This document shows positions 8,200-15,611 of a DNA stretch of 50,906 nucleotides, piece by piece (positions within the stretch are counted from its first letter, which is position 1; each line of letters opens with the position of its first letter). The DNA comes from Bacillota bacterium (GTDB taxonomy: Bacteria; Bacillota; Clostridia; Lachnospirales; Lachnospiraceae): NCBI GenBank assembly GCA_023416695.1, contig JAEZGY010000050.1, positions 1 to 50,906 of the forward strand, written 5' to 3'. The notes under the pieces were generated by a model. The model had not been told where the DNA came from. It searched no databases and saw only the letters and a program-made list of their open reading frames with translations. A program made the translations under genes and the position numbers.

Positions 8200-9666
8200 A
8201 TGAGAAAAATATTTCAAAAGTTATATGTAAAGGTATACCTGTGTTTTTTACTTCTCATAATGGTATTTGTTCTTTTAATGGGAGGAATCTTCAATCAACT
8301 GCTTAGTAGAAGTACGAAGACATCTTACTATAACATGCTTAGCAGTCAAGGTCAGGTAATTGCAGAACGTATGAGTCGTTATGTATTGTCTGGTGATTTA
8401 GAAGATTATAGTGCCTACATGGCAACCCTACAGGATACAATAAGTGCAGATGTTTGGATTCTATCAAATCCAACAGCTTATGAACCAATGGATCAGCAGT
8501 TAGAAAACATTCAGCTAACTGAAGATGAACTTACGAAAGAGAAGCGACAAGTTCTTTATGAGGCTTTTCAAGGGAAGATTAGTAAGATTACAGCCTATGA
8601 TAATATGTATGAAATGACTACCATGACAGTAGGTGCACCGATTTACAATGAGAAGGAAGAAGTAGTTGGAGTGGTTCTTCTTATAGCGCCAATTGAGACA
8701 GAAGAAAACACTATTAATCAAACCTACACGGTGCTTGTGATTAGTATTATAATTTCTATGGTAATCTCTGTAGTAGTAGCATTTTGGCTTACTAGGAAAT
8801 TAACAAAGCCTATTACAAAGATACATGTTACAACAAAACAATTGGCTGAAGGTAATTACAGGGCTAAAACTGGCATTGAAGAGAAAAATGAGATTGGTGA
8901 GTTAGCCGCTACAGTGGATGTATTATCCCTTAAACTAGAGCAAAGTGAAAAAGAACGAGACAATATGGAGAAGATGCGTATGGACTTCTTTTCTAATGTC
9001 TCTCATGAACTACGTACGCCGATTACAGTAATGAGGGCATATTTGGAGAGTTTAGTAGATAATGTTGTGCCTAAAGATAAGCACAATCAATACTATGAAA
9101 GAATGTTAGCAGAATGTACTGGGATGCAGAGACTAGTTCAAGATTTACTTTTGCTATCAAAAATGGAAAATCCTGATTTTGCTATAGAAAGAGAGCCAGT
9201 TAATCTGGTGCAAGTGTTCGACGACATTTTAAGAAATTTAAGAATGGTTTGTCGTGAGAAAAATATAAGGTTTAAAATGGTTGCAGAGGAAGGATGTAGC
9301 TTTATACTTGGGGATTATGACCGTATCAGACAAGTATTTATCGCAATTTTAGATAATGCCATAAAATTCTCACACTTTGGGAGTACGATATGTATAAAAA
9401 TAGAGTCTAAAGACAAACTAATAGTAACGGTAAGTGATGAAGGAGAAGGAATTGCTTCAGAAGAATTACCACACATCTTTGAAAAATTCTACACGAAGAA
9501 ACAACCCAATAATCTTAGTGGTTCTGGATTGGGCTTGGTCATTGCTAAGCAGATTGTGGAGAAATTAGGTGGCTCTATTGAGGTGGAAAGTCAGAAAGGG
9601 GTAGGTACCACTTTTCGATTTACGTTTACTCAAATTTATCTAAATGAAGATGGAAATTGTTTGTAA
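8200..9666 (+). CDS. HAMP-domain sensor histidine kinase
   Basis: Kinase of 488 residues with classic architecture. It has an N-terminal membrane helix (about 8-31), an extracytoplasmic sensor of about 140 residues, a second helix (about 174-197) and a HAMP domain. The DHp motif NVSHELRTP has His269, and the HATPase domain shows ILDNAIKFS, DEGEGIA and GSGLGLVIAK. An in-frame TTG at 8194 exists, but the ATG at 8200 has CTAGGGG at better spacing. This is the WalK/PhoR-like layout common in Firmicutes; the stimulus is not evident. The 6S RNA promoter begins almost immediately after the stop codon. Confidence 0.9.
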   Translation: MRKIFQKLYVKVYLCFLLLIMVFVLLMGGIFNQLLSRSTKTSYYNMLSSQGQVIAERMSRYVLSGDLEDYSAYMATLQDTISADVWILSNPTAYEPMDQQLENIQLTEDELTKEKRQVLYEAFQGKISKITAYDNMYEMTTMTVGAPIYNEKEEVVGVVLLIAPIETEENTINQTYTVLVISIIISMVISVVVAFWLTRKLTKPITKIHVTTKQLAEGNYRAKTGIEEKNEIGELAATVDVLSLKLEQSEKERDNMEKMRMDFFSNVSHELRTPITVMRAYLESLVDNVVPKDKHNQYYERMLAECTGMQRLVQDLLLLSKMENPDFAIEREPVNLVQVFDDILRNLRMVCREKNIRFKMVAEEGCSFILGDYDRIRQVFIAILDNAIKFSHFGSTICIKIESKDKLIVTVSDEGEGIASEELPHIFEKFYTKKQPNNLSGSGLGLVIAKQIVEKLGGSIEVESQKGVGTTFRFTFTQIYLNEDGNCL

Positions 9667-9670
9667 GCAC

Positions 9671-9699
9671 TTGCCAAATACCATTTTATATTCTATAAT
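9671..9699 (+). promoter_or_regulatory. Promoter of the 6S RNA
   Basis: TTGCCA at 9671-9676, a 17-base spacer and a perfect TATAAT at 9694-9699 would start transcription at about 9706, exactly where the 6S closing stem begins. Confidence 0.75.
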
Positions 9700-9705
9700 A
9701 TAAGT

Positions 9706-9888
9706 ACAATTTCCTGAAATGTACGATAACTCTTGATATTTTGAACCTACATTTTTGAAAAGGGATTCCTACATTGATCCAGGGATGTCAGGCCACCGAA
9801 TAGCAGTGGAAGGCAGAAACTGTGTCTGCGGAAACCCACCTAGCTTAGCTAGGACTCAAAATTCAAGAACCGGCATTTTGGGTTGTAT
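9706..9888 (+). ncRNA. ssrS: 6S RNA
   Basis: Predicted 6S RNA of about 183 nt, which mimics an open promoter and sequesters RNA polymerase holoenzyme. The 5' part TTTCCTGAAATGTACG and the 3' part CCGGCATTTTGGGTT match the conserved closing stem of 6S RNA (E. coli has TTTCTCTGAGATGTTCG and GCGGCATCTCGGAGATT). They can pair: TACAATTT with GGGTTGTA, and AAATG with CATTT. A second helix pairs CTTGATATTTTGA with TCAAAATTCAAG, leaving the interior for the central bubble. Short internal hairpins include CCTAGC/GCTAGG and GCAGA/TCTGC. It is bounded by a strong promoter and a terminator and contains no open reading frame of note. The exact ends are estimates. Confidence 0.82.
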
Positions 9889-9897
9889 ATGAAGTGG

Positions 9898-9945
9898 TAA
9901 AGGGCAGCTACTGATAAGGCTGCCCTTTAATATTATTTATACTAT
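9898..9945 (+). terminator. Terminator following the 6S RNA
   Basis: An 11-bp stem (9898-9908 with 9919-9929) with a GC-rich core is followed by a T-rich but interrupted tail. It closes the 6S transcription unit. Confidence 0.75.
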
Positions 9946-9952
9946 TTCACTG

Positions 9953-9982
9953 TTGCTTTTACATAAGGATTTCCGATATAAT
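9953..9982 (+). promoter_or_regulatory. Probable promoter for the sortase operon
   Basis: TTGCTT at 9953-9958 and TATAAT at 9977-9982 have an 18-base spacer, about 30 bases ahead of the sortase start. Confidence 0.5.
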
Positions 9983-10011
9983 ATTCATAAGAATGTGTAT
10001 TTGGAGAGGGC

Positions 10012-10710
10012 ATGATGAAAAAAATTATTAATATAATTGGTATATTACTCATATTGGCTGGTATTGTAGTTATGTTATATCCAAAGATTACTGAGAAACA
10101 AGCACAGGCGGATAGTAATGCATTACTACAGGAAGCCTATGATAAGATGGATGCTAACGTTGAAGATCCTGAGTTAGTAGTGGTTGATGGCACAATTAAT
10201 AAAAATAACGCAGTTGCAGCAGACAAGTATAGTAATTTAGCATTAGAGAATCATAATGGAACAGAACTCTCTAATGACAACTCTTTAGAGGAGAAAAGGA
10301 AGGAATTATTACAAAAGCAAAAGGTTTATGGAATTATTGAAATACCAGATATTAATTTGAATTCTGTTATTGTAGTAGGAACCGAATCAGGGAACTTGCG
10401 ATGTGCCATAGGTCATATGACTGGGACGGCACATATTGGACAGATAGGAAACTGTGTCTTAGCAGGTCATAGAGGAGGAATTTATGGTACCTTCTTTAAA
10501 AACATTGATATGCTTCGTAATGGAGCAGAGGTCAAGGTTATCAATATGCGAAAGCAAACTTATACATATGAGGTATACGAACAGTTTGTTGTTAATCCAG
10601 ATGATATGAGTGTAACAGTAGATATTGATGAAGAAACCACATTAACTCTAATCTCTTGTGAGGATGATGGAGCAACAAGGCTAATTGTGCGTTGCAGGTT
10701 GAAAGAGTAA
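10012..10710 (+). CDS. Sortase, class D-like
   Basis: Membrane-anchored transpeptidase of 232 residues. An N-terminal hydrophobic helix (about 5-24) anchors it, followed by a linker of about 80 residues and the sortase barrel from about residue 105 (YGIIEIPDINLNSVIV). Catalytic His153 sits in LAGHRGG, Cys216 in TLTLISCEDD, and the catalytic Arg is in the following ATRLIVRC stretch. The short form, the N-terminal anchor and the motif layout fit class D, whose members attach LPxTA/LPxTG-type proteins to the wall in spore formers. No sorting-signal substrate lies in this window. The stop codon is followed within about 10 bases by a c-di-GMP-I riboswitch, so the downstream gene may be cotranscribed. 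Confidence 0.88.
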   Translation: MMKKIINIIGILLILAGIVVMLYPKITEKQAQADSNALLQEAYDKMDANVEDPELVVVDGTINKNNAVAADKYSNLALENHNGTELSNDNSLEEKRKELLQKQKVYGIIEIPDINLNSVIVVGTESGNLRCAIGHMTGTAHIGQIGNCVLAGHRGGIYGTFFKNIDMLRNGAEVKVINMRKQTYTYEVYEQFVVNPDDMSVTVDIDEETTLTLISCEDDGATRLIVRCRLKE

Positions 10711-10719
10711 CTAATGAAT

Positions 10720-10790
10720 GAAAAGGCAAACTTAATGCAAATTAAGGACGCAAAGCTATAGGGTCTGAAATAGGACAGCCAGCTACCGAA
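10720..10790 (+). promoter_or_regulatory. Cyclic di-GMP-I (GEMM-I) riboswitch aptamer
   Basis: The hallmark segments of the GEMM-I aptamer occur in order. AAAGGCAAAC is followed by a P2 hairpin CTTAAT-GCAA-ATTAAG with a GNRA tetraloop. The invariant GGACGCAAAGCTA joint follows, then the P3 arm starting TAGGGTCTGAAA, and the closing CAGCCAGCTACCGAA. Family knowledge places the ligand-contacting residues in exactly these segments. The aptamer ends directly against the ribosome site AAGGGGTG of the next gene, suggesting translational control, although the P1 stem and expression platform are not clear by eye. It is intercistronic, starting about 10 bases after the sortase stop. Confidence 0.88.
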
Positions 10791-10802
10791 GGGGTGAAGA
10801 AT

Positions 10803-11636
10803 GTGAGAATAAAAAAACGAATTATTCCATTGATGTTGGGGATTTTAATGGTGGTTGAGCTACTTATGCCATTATCCAAAGCAGAAGCTGCTACAGTTAG
10901 CAAAGTTACCATTGTAAATAATAAGAATGGGACCATTACTTATAAGTACAAGAACCCAGATACTGTAAAAACCAAAGTATTGGTTATCAAAGGGAATACT
11001 CAGTATCAGTATGAATTAAAAAAGGGGAATAATGTAGTAAGGATTCCTCTTACTGAGGGCAATGGAACCTATAAGGTAATGCTTTGTAAGAATATTAAGG
11101 GTACCCAGTATGCTGTTTTAGATCAAAAAACAGTTACCCTTAAGCTGACGCCTACTATAAAGGCGTTTCGACCTACCCATATTATTATAAGCTTTAAGGC
11201 TAGTAATGCAGTCATCAAAAAGGCGAAAGCTTTGACTAAAAAAAGTAAGACCAAGGAAGCGAAGATTAAAGCTATATGGAGTTATATTTATAAAACCTAC
11301 AAATATGACTATACAAAGCAGAAAACTTTAAGTTCTTTAAAGAGTCAGTACATACCAAATATTAATACGACATATAGATCAAGAAAGGGTATTTGCTATG
11401 ATATTTCTGCAGTATTCGCCTCTATGCTTCGAAGTAATGGAATTGAGACAAAATTAGTTACTGGATATTGTAAGAAGGTTAGCGGTTATCATGCTTGGAA
11501 TAAGGTATACAATTCCGAGACAAAGAAATGGTACATTATAGATTGCACCTATGACCTTTGTATGTATCGAGCTAAGAAGTCAGTTAGTATGAAGAAGAAA
11601 GCCAAGGATTATAAAACCGAAATCTATCAGTATTAA
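10803..11636 (+). CDS. Secreted transglutaminase-like protein under a c-di-GMP riboswitch
   Basis: Exported protein of 277 residues. A basic N-terminus and hydrophobic core form a signal peptide, with likely cleavage after SKAEA near residue 29. A beta-rich segment of about 85 residues follows, then a transglutaminase/protease-like core domain. Its catalytic triad is visible: Cys198 in RKGICYD, His230 in GYHAWNKV, and Asp247 in WYIIDCTYD, with the usual spacing. Such domains act as cysteine proteases or cross-linkers, so the reaction is unresolved. There is no sorting signal or anchor at the C-terminus, so the upstream sortase does not obviously act on it. The GTG at 10803 has GGGGTG at good spacing; a GTG at 10794 is the alternative. 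Confidence 0.85.
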   Translation: MRIKKRIIPLMLGILMVVELLMPLSKAEAATVSKVTIVNNKNGTITYKYKNPDTVKTKVLVIKGNTQYQYELKKGNNVVRIPLTEGNGTYKVMLCKNIKGTQYAVLDQKTVTLKLTPTIKAFRPTHIIISFKASNAVIKKAKALTKKSKTKEAKIKAIWSYIYKTYKYDYTKQKTLSSLKSQYIPNINTTYRSRKGICYDISAVFASMLRSNGIETKLVTGYCKKVSGYHAWNKVYNSETKKWYIIDCTYDLCMYRAKKSVSMKKKAKDYKTEIYQY

Positions 11637-11664
11637 GACGAATAATAAATCTTAAATAATAACA

Positions 11665-11720
11665 GTGGGTCTGTCACGTATTAAACTAGGAAGAATACAT
11701 AAGTGACGGACCCATTTGCT
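11665..11720 (+). terminator. Hairpin terminator after the transglutaminase-like gene
   Basis: A long stem pairs 11666-11677 with 11703-11714 through one G-U pair, extended inside by GTATT/AATAC. The T tract is weak, so termination efficiency is uncertain. Confidence 0.6.
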
Positions 11721-11805
11721 ATGAATAAAGCTCTTGTTATTTATTAAGACTATCCTTATAATAGAAGTTATATTACGCATAACAATCCATTTGGAGGGTT
11801 TATTG

Positions 11806-13740
11806 ATGAAATATGGATTTTTAAAGGTTGCCTGTGCGACACCCGTCGTTAAGGTGGCAGATTGCCATTATAATAGCCAACAGATTAGTATAATGATAAA
11901 GCAGTGTGAGGAAAGGAAGGTAAAGCTAGTAGTATTTCCTGAGCTATGTATTACAGGTTATACTTGTGGAGACTTATTTCTACAGGATACACTTCTAAAG
12001 ATTGCTTTGCAGGAGCTTGATGTATTGGCAAAAATGACAAAGAATCTGGAAATTACTGTTGTTATTGGACTTCCTATGATGAAGCAGCAAAAGCTTTATA
12101 ATGTAGCAGCTGTCATTCATGATGGCAAAATACTAGGCATTGTTCCGAAGTCTACCATACCGAATTATTCGGAGTTTTATGAAGGACGGTATTTTTGTGA
12201 AGGAGAAAGTCGTGTAGAACAGGTAATGGTGGCAGGAGAAGAAATACCATTTGGAAGGAATCTTTTATTTACTTGTCGAGAGATACCACTTTTTACATTG
12301 GCAGTGGAAATTTGTGAGGATATCTGGACGGTCATTCCACCATCCTCTCATCATGCACTAGCAGGAGCAACCATCATAGCCAACTGCTCTGCTAGTAATG
12401 AAACAACCGGTAAGGATGATTACCGTAGAGATTTAGTGAAAAACCAGTCAGCCAGATTAATAGCAGCCTATCTTTATTCTGATGCAGGGGCTGGAGAGTC
12501 CACCACAGACGTTGTATACTCAGGCCATAATATGATTGTAGAGAATGGAACTATGCTGGCGGAATCGAAAATGTTTATACAAGATAACCATATAGTGGTT
12601 TCAGAGATAGATTTGGGACGTTTAGAGGCTGAGAGAAGGCGAACCATGTCCTTTCAGATGAAGAATCGCGAAAACTATGAGGTGATTTGTTTTAGTCTTA
12701 AACAACAAGACCCCGAGGATTTAGAAGTAACCGAGTTAACTCGTTTTATAGACAAGGCACCATTTGTTCCAAGTGATAGTTTAATGAGGGAACATCGTTG
12801 CAATACTGTATTTGATATTCAGGCCTGTGGCCTGAAAAAGCGACTGGAGCATACGAATAGTAAGTCAGCGGTACTCGGTATATCAGGAGGGCTAGATTCT
12901 ACATTGGCTTTATTAGTTACTGTTAAAGCGTTTGATATGTTAGGTAAGAAACGAGAGGATATCATAGCGGTGACTATGCCTTGCTTTGGGACAACGGATC
13001 GAACTTATCAGAATGCAGTAACACTGACAAAGCTTTTAGGTGTTACGCTCAGGGAGATTCCGATTAATGAGGCAGTATTGCTTCATTTTAGGGATATTGG
13101 TCATGAACCAACAGTTCATGATGTGACCTTTGAGAATGCACAAGCAAGAGAGAGAACGCAGATTTTAATGAATGTTGCAAATCAAATGCATGGGATGGTA
13201 ATTGGTACAGGAGACATGAGTGAACTGGCCTTGGGATGGGCCACTTATAATGGGGATCACATGTCTATGTATGGGGTCAACTGCTCTGTTCCAAAGACAT
13301 TAGTGCGTTATCTTGTTGAGTATTATTCTTCCCTTCAGGAGAATGAGGAGGTTAAGGCTGTTCTTTGGGATATTCTAGATACACCAGTTAGTCCAGAGCT
13401 ACTACCTCCAGAAGATGGAGAGATTACACAGAAGACAGAGGATATCGTAGGCCCATACGAGCTACATGATTTTTTCCTTTATTATGTAATGCGTTTTGGA
13501 TATTCACCGAAGAAAATCTATCATATGTCATGCTATGCATTTCAGGGGGACTATAAGGAAACAGTTATCTTAAAATGGTTGACTGTATTCTACCGTCGTT
13601 TCTTTTCCCAGCAGTATAAGAGGTCCTGTTTGCCAGATGGCCCGAAGGTGGGTAGTGTGGCACTGTCTCCAAGAGGGGATCTTAGAATGCCAAGTGATGC
13701 CTGTGTTAAGCTTTGGCAGGAAGAATTGATGGAGCTATAA
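11806..13740 (+). CDS. nadE: Glutamine-dependent NAD+ synthetase
   Basis: Final enzyme of NAD synthesis; it amidates deamido-NAD using glutamine. The protein is 644 residues in two domains. The N-terminal nitrilase-type glutaminase (about 5-290) has the Glu46-Lys115-Cys170 triad (FPELCITGY, VPKSTIPNY, EICEDIW), with spacings of 69 and 55 that match the known two-domain enzymes. The C-terminal synthetase (about 320-640) has the PP-loop GISGGLDSTLALL and GTGDMSELALGW. TTGGAGGG precedes the ATG at 11806 by about seven bases, and the upstream in-frame extension lacks conservation. A DegV gene follows after 31 bases. Confidence 0.95.
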   Translation: MKYGFLKVACATPVVKVADCHYNSQQISIMIKQCEERKVKLVVFPELCITGYTCGDLFLQDTLLKIALQELDVLAKMTKNLEITVVIGLPMMKQQKLYNVAAVIHDGKILGIVPKSTIPNYSEFYEGRYFCEGESRVEQVMVAGEEIPFGRNLLFTCREIPLFTLAVEICEDIWTVIPPSSHHALAGATIIANCSASNETTGKDDYRRDLVKNQSARLIAAYLYSDAGAGESTTDVVYSGHNMIVENGTMLAESKMFIQDNHIVVSEIDLGRLEAERRRTMSFQMKNRENYEVICFSLKQQDPEDLEVTELTRFIDKAPFVPSDSLMREHRCNTVFDIQACGLKKRLEHTNSKSAVLGISGGLDSTLALLVTVKAFDMLGKKREDIIAVTMPCFGTTDRTYQNAVTLTKLLGVTLREIPINEAVLLHFRDIGHEPTVHDVTFENAQARERTQILMNVANQMHGMVIGTGDMSELALGWATYNGDHMSMYGVNCSVPKTLVRYLVEYYSSLQENEEVKAVLWDILDTPVSPELLPPEDGEITQKTEDIVGPYELHDFFLYYVMRFGYSPKKIYHMSCYAFQGDYKETVILKWLTVFYRRFFSQQYKRSCLPDGPKVGSVALSPRGDLRMPSDACVKLWQEELMEL

Positions 13741-13771
13741 AGAAGAGGATATAAGGATAAGGAGGAGCGAT

Positions 13772-14656
13772 ATGGCACTAAAAATCATAACAGATTCAGC
13801 ATCAGACATACCGCAGCAATTTGCAAAAGAACACAACCTGGAGGTAATTCCCACACCAGTTGTAATTGACGAAAAGGATTATTTTGATGGGGAAACCATT
13901 ATGCCAGAGGAGTTTTATAAGCGATTAGCTACAGATAGTGATATCAAGACTTATCATATTAGTCAATATATGTTTCAAGAGCACTTTGAACCATATGCTA
14001 AAAGAGGAGATCAGTTGATTTATGTCTGCTTCTCTACGGGAATTGCTGGTACCTTTAATGCAGCAACTCTTGCAAAACAGGCGCTCTTAGAGGATTATCC
14101 GGATTTTGATATTACTATAATTGATGGAAGATGTGCCTCCATTGGATTTGGATTATTGGTTTATTATGCTGTATTAATGCTAGATGCTGGATGTGATAGA
14201 GATACCATTGTAGAAGCTATTGAATGGCATCGTGATCATATGGAGCACGTATTTACCGTAGAGACTTTGGAGTATCTCTTTAAGGGTGGACGCTTAAGTA
14301 GAACCAGTGCTATTGCTGGTGGATTACTAGACATTAAGCCAATTATTAAGGTGAATGAGGCTGGAGCTTTAGAGGCCTTTGATAAAGTGCGTGGGAGAAA
14401 TCGCTCCCTCAAAAAGTTAATAGATGTAGTAGGAGAAAAGGGAGCCGATCTCTCTGGGCAGGTAATAGGCCTTGTTCACGGCGACTGTTATGACACCTTG
14501 CAAGAGGTAAAGAATACTTTAATGGAGAAGTATGGTTGTACAGACTTTATCGAAAACTATGTTGGTTGTGCCATCGGCGCCCATACTGGCCCAGGTATTA
14601 TCGGTATTACTTTTTTAAATACCCAGTCACCATACAAGCAGTATTTTAAGAAATAG
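13772..14656 (+). CDS. DegV/FakB-family fatty-acid-binding protein
   Basis: DegV family protein of 294 residues. Members bind a fatty acid and, with the kinase FakA, deliver it for phosphorylation in the cytoplasm. Family marks are visible: the N-terminal TDSASDIP (residues 6-13), CFSTGIAGTFNAA near 88-100, YLFKGGRLSRTSA near 169-181, and the late GCAIGAHTGPGIIGI. Bacteria often carry several paralogues with different lipid preference, and no fakA is adjacent. The ribosome site AAGGAGGAG is strong. It is probably cotranscribed with the NAD synthetase and the following small gene, with no functional link evident. Confidence 0.9.
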   Translation: MALKIITDSASDIPQQFAKEHNLEVIPTPVVIDEKDYFDGETIMPEEFYKRLATDSDIKTYHISQYMFQEHFEPYAKRGDQLIYVCFSTGIAGTFNAATLAKQALLEDYPDFDITIIDGRCASIGFGLLVYYAVLMLDAGCDRDTIVEAIEWHRDHMEHVFTVETLEYLFKGGRLSRTSAIAGGLLDIKPIIKVNEAGALEAFDKVRGRNRSLKKLIDVVGEKGADLSGQVIGLVHGDCYDTLQEVKNTLMEKYGCTDFIENYVGCAIGAHTGPGIIGITFLNTQSPYKQYFKK

Positions 14657-14672
14657 AATTAAGGAGCAAGCT

Positions 14673-14951
14673 ATGATCAGCATGGATTTAGAAGACTATA
14701 TAGAGGAAGTTAAGTTTCAGATGACAGAATGGGACTACTTAGAGGAAGAGATGATACTGGAATGGGAGGATAAGGCTAGGGAGTGGGTAGAACATCACTC
14801 TGATCGTCAAATCCTAAAAAAAGGCGATGACATTACAGTATTATTTAAGGACGAAGAGCTTCCAGAGACTATGGCACGTAAATACTATCGTGCAATTAGA
14901 GATCAAAAGGAAGATGATTATTGGAGAAACTTTGATCTATTAGACAGATAA
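14673..14951 (+). CDS. Small acidic protein of unknown function
   Basis: A 92-residue protein rich in Asp, Glu and Trp, without signal peptide or membrane segment, so probably cytoplasmic. It reads as mostly helical: an acidic N-terminal half (YLEEEMILEWEDKAREW) and a basic middle (HHSDRQILKKGDD). I recognise no family. Coding status is supported by an AAGGAG site six bases ahead of the first ATG, its position 17 bases after the DegV gene in the same direction, and a strong terminator directly after it. Confidence 0.65.
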   Translation: MISMDLEDYIEEVKFQMTEWDYLEEEMILEWEDKAREWVEHHSDRQILKKGDDITVLFKDEELPETMARKYYRAIRDQKEDDYWRNFDLLDR

Positions 14952-14964
14952 ATAGTATATGACT

Positions 14965-14997
14965 AAAAAAGCATCTCACGAAAGAGATGCTTTTTTT
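14965..14997. terminator. Bidirectional terminator overlapping a gene end
   Basis: A 13-bp stem (14965-14977 with 14984-14996) with a 6-base loop and A/T tracts on both sides. The last codons of the leftward gene are read from one arm and the tail. Confidence 0.88.
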
Positions 14998-15407
14998 AAT
15001 ATGGATTTAATGGTATCTAGAATCATAACAGAGGTATATTGATTATCTTCTGAGAATTCAATATCTCCGATTGCCACATCCTGATACAATTGATCAGCGA
15101 TTTCTTCTAAGGCAGGCTTTACAAGTGGATACATAGTGGTAATTGAGTCATCAAGATTCACAAATCGAAGGGAGTTAATATGGTTGTCATCTACCACAAC
15201 CTCCAGATTTAAGGTGGCGTTATCTAGGTTCATTTGGGAGGTATATACACCAGGCTTATAGATTGGTGTATCCTCATCTGAAGCCCCACTATTTTTTGGG
15301 AAAAACATAATGACCAGTAAAAGAATTAAAAGTATGCCTAGCCCTACAAAGATAGCAGTATAAATAATTTCTTTAAGGTGTAAGACAACAATCTTGGTTT
15401 TTGACAT
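14976..15407 (-). CDS. Membrane-anchored FMN_bind-like protein, degenerate
   Basis: A 143-residue protein with one N-terminal membrane helix (about 12-36) and an extracytoplasmic domain. The domain follows the layout of FMN_bind: KPGVYTSQM strand, LNLEVVVDDNHINSLRFVN, a helical PLVKPALEEIADQL, then QYTSVMILDTIKSIL. In canonical members the flavin-attachment motif is SGATxTS; here the aligned stretch is SEDNQYTS, so covalent FMN is doubtful. It may be a structural relative, or the family call may be wrong. Its stop codon and last residues (KKASLS) lie within the terminator shared with the convergent gene. TTGGAGGATG lies just upstream of the start. Confidence 0.6.
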   Translation of the reverse strand: MSKTKIVVLHLKEIIYTAIFVGLGILLILLLVIMFFPKNSGASDEDTPIYKPGVYTSQMNLDNATLNLEVVVDDNHINSLRFVNLDDSITTMYPLVKPALEEIADQLYQDVAIGDIEFSEDNQYTSVMILDTIKSILKKASLS

Positions 15408-15470
15408 CCTTCATCCTCCAATAGGCAGATTCAATTTGAGTATGTACATTCAAATGAATAATTACTTAAC

Positions 15471-15498
15471 TTTATATAATCATATTTACAAAAAACAA
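15471..15498 (-). promoter_or_regulatory. Possible promoter for the FMN_bind-like gene
   Basis: Reading leftwards, TTGTTT (15498-15493) and TATAAA (15476-15471) are 16 bases apart, 64 bases before the start codon. Confidence 0.4.
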
Positions 15499-15611
15499 GT
15501 TTTATGATTAATTTTTATAGAATAATAGAGAGAGTAGCTGTTTTAAATAATATTTCTTTTCCCAGGGCATTGGTTTATAATAATGGTACCAGTAAAAAAT
15601 AGGAGGCGCTT

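Noticed and set aside
9706..9888. Signal recognition particle RNA as an alternative to 6S RNA
   Set aside because: The GTCAGGCC and GAATAGCAG stretches faintly recall the SRP tip, but the conserved GGAAGGAAGCAG asymmetry is absent and both 6S closing strands match instead.
10794..11636. Transglutaminase-like protein as substrate of the adjacent sortase
   Set aside because: Its C-terminus (KTEIYQY) has no LPxTG-like motif, hydrophobic stretch or basic tail.
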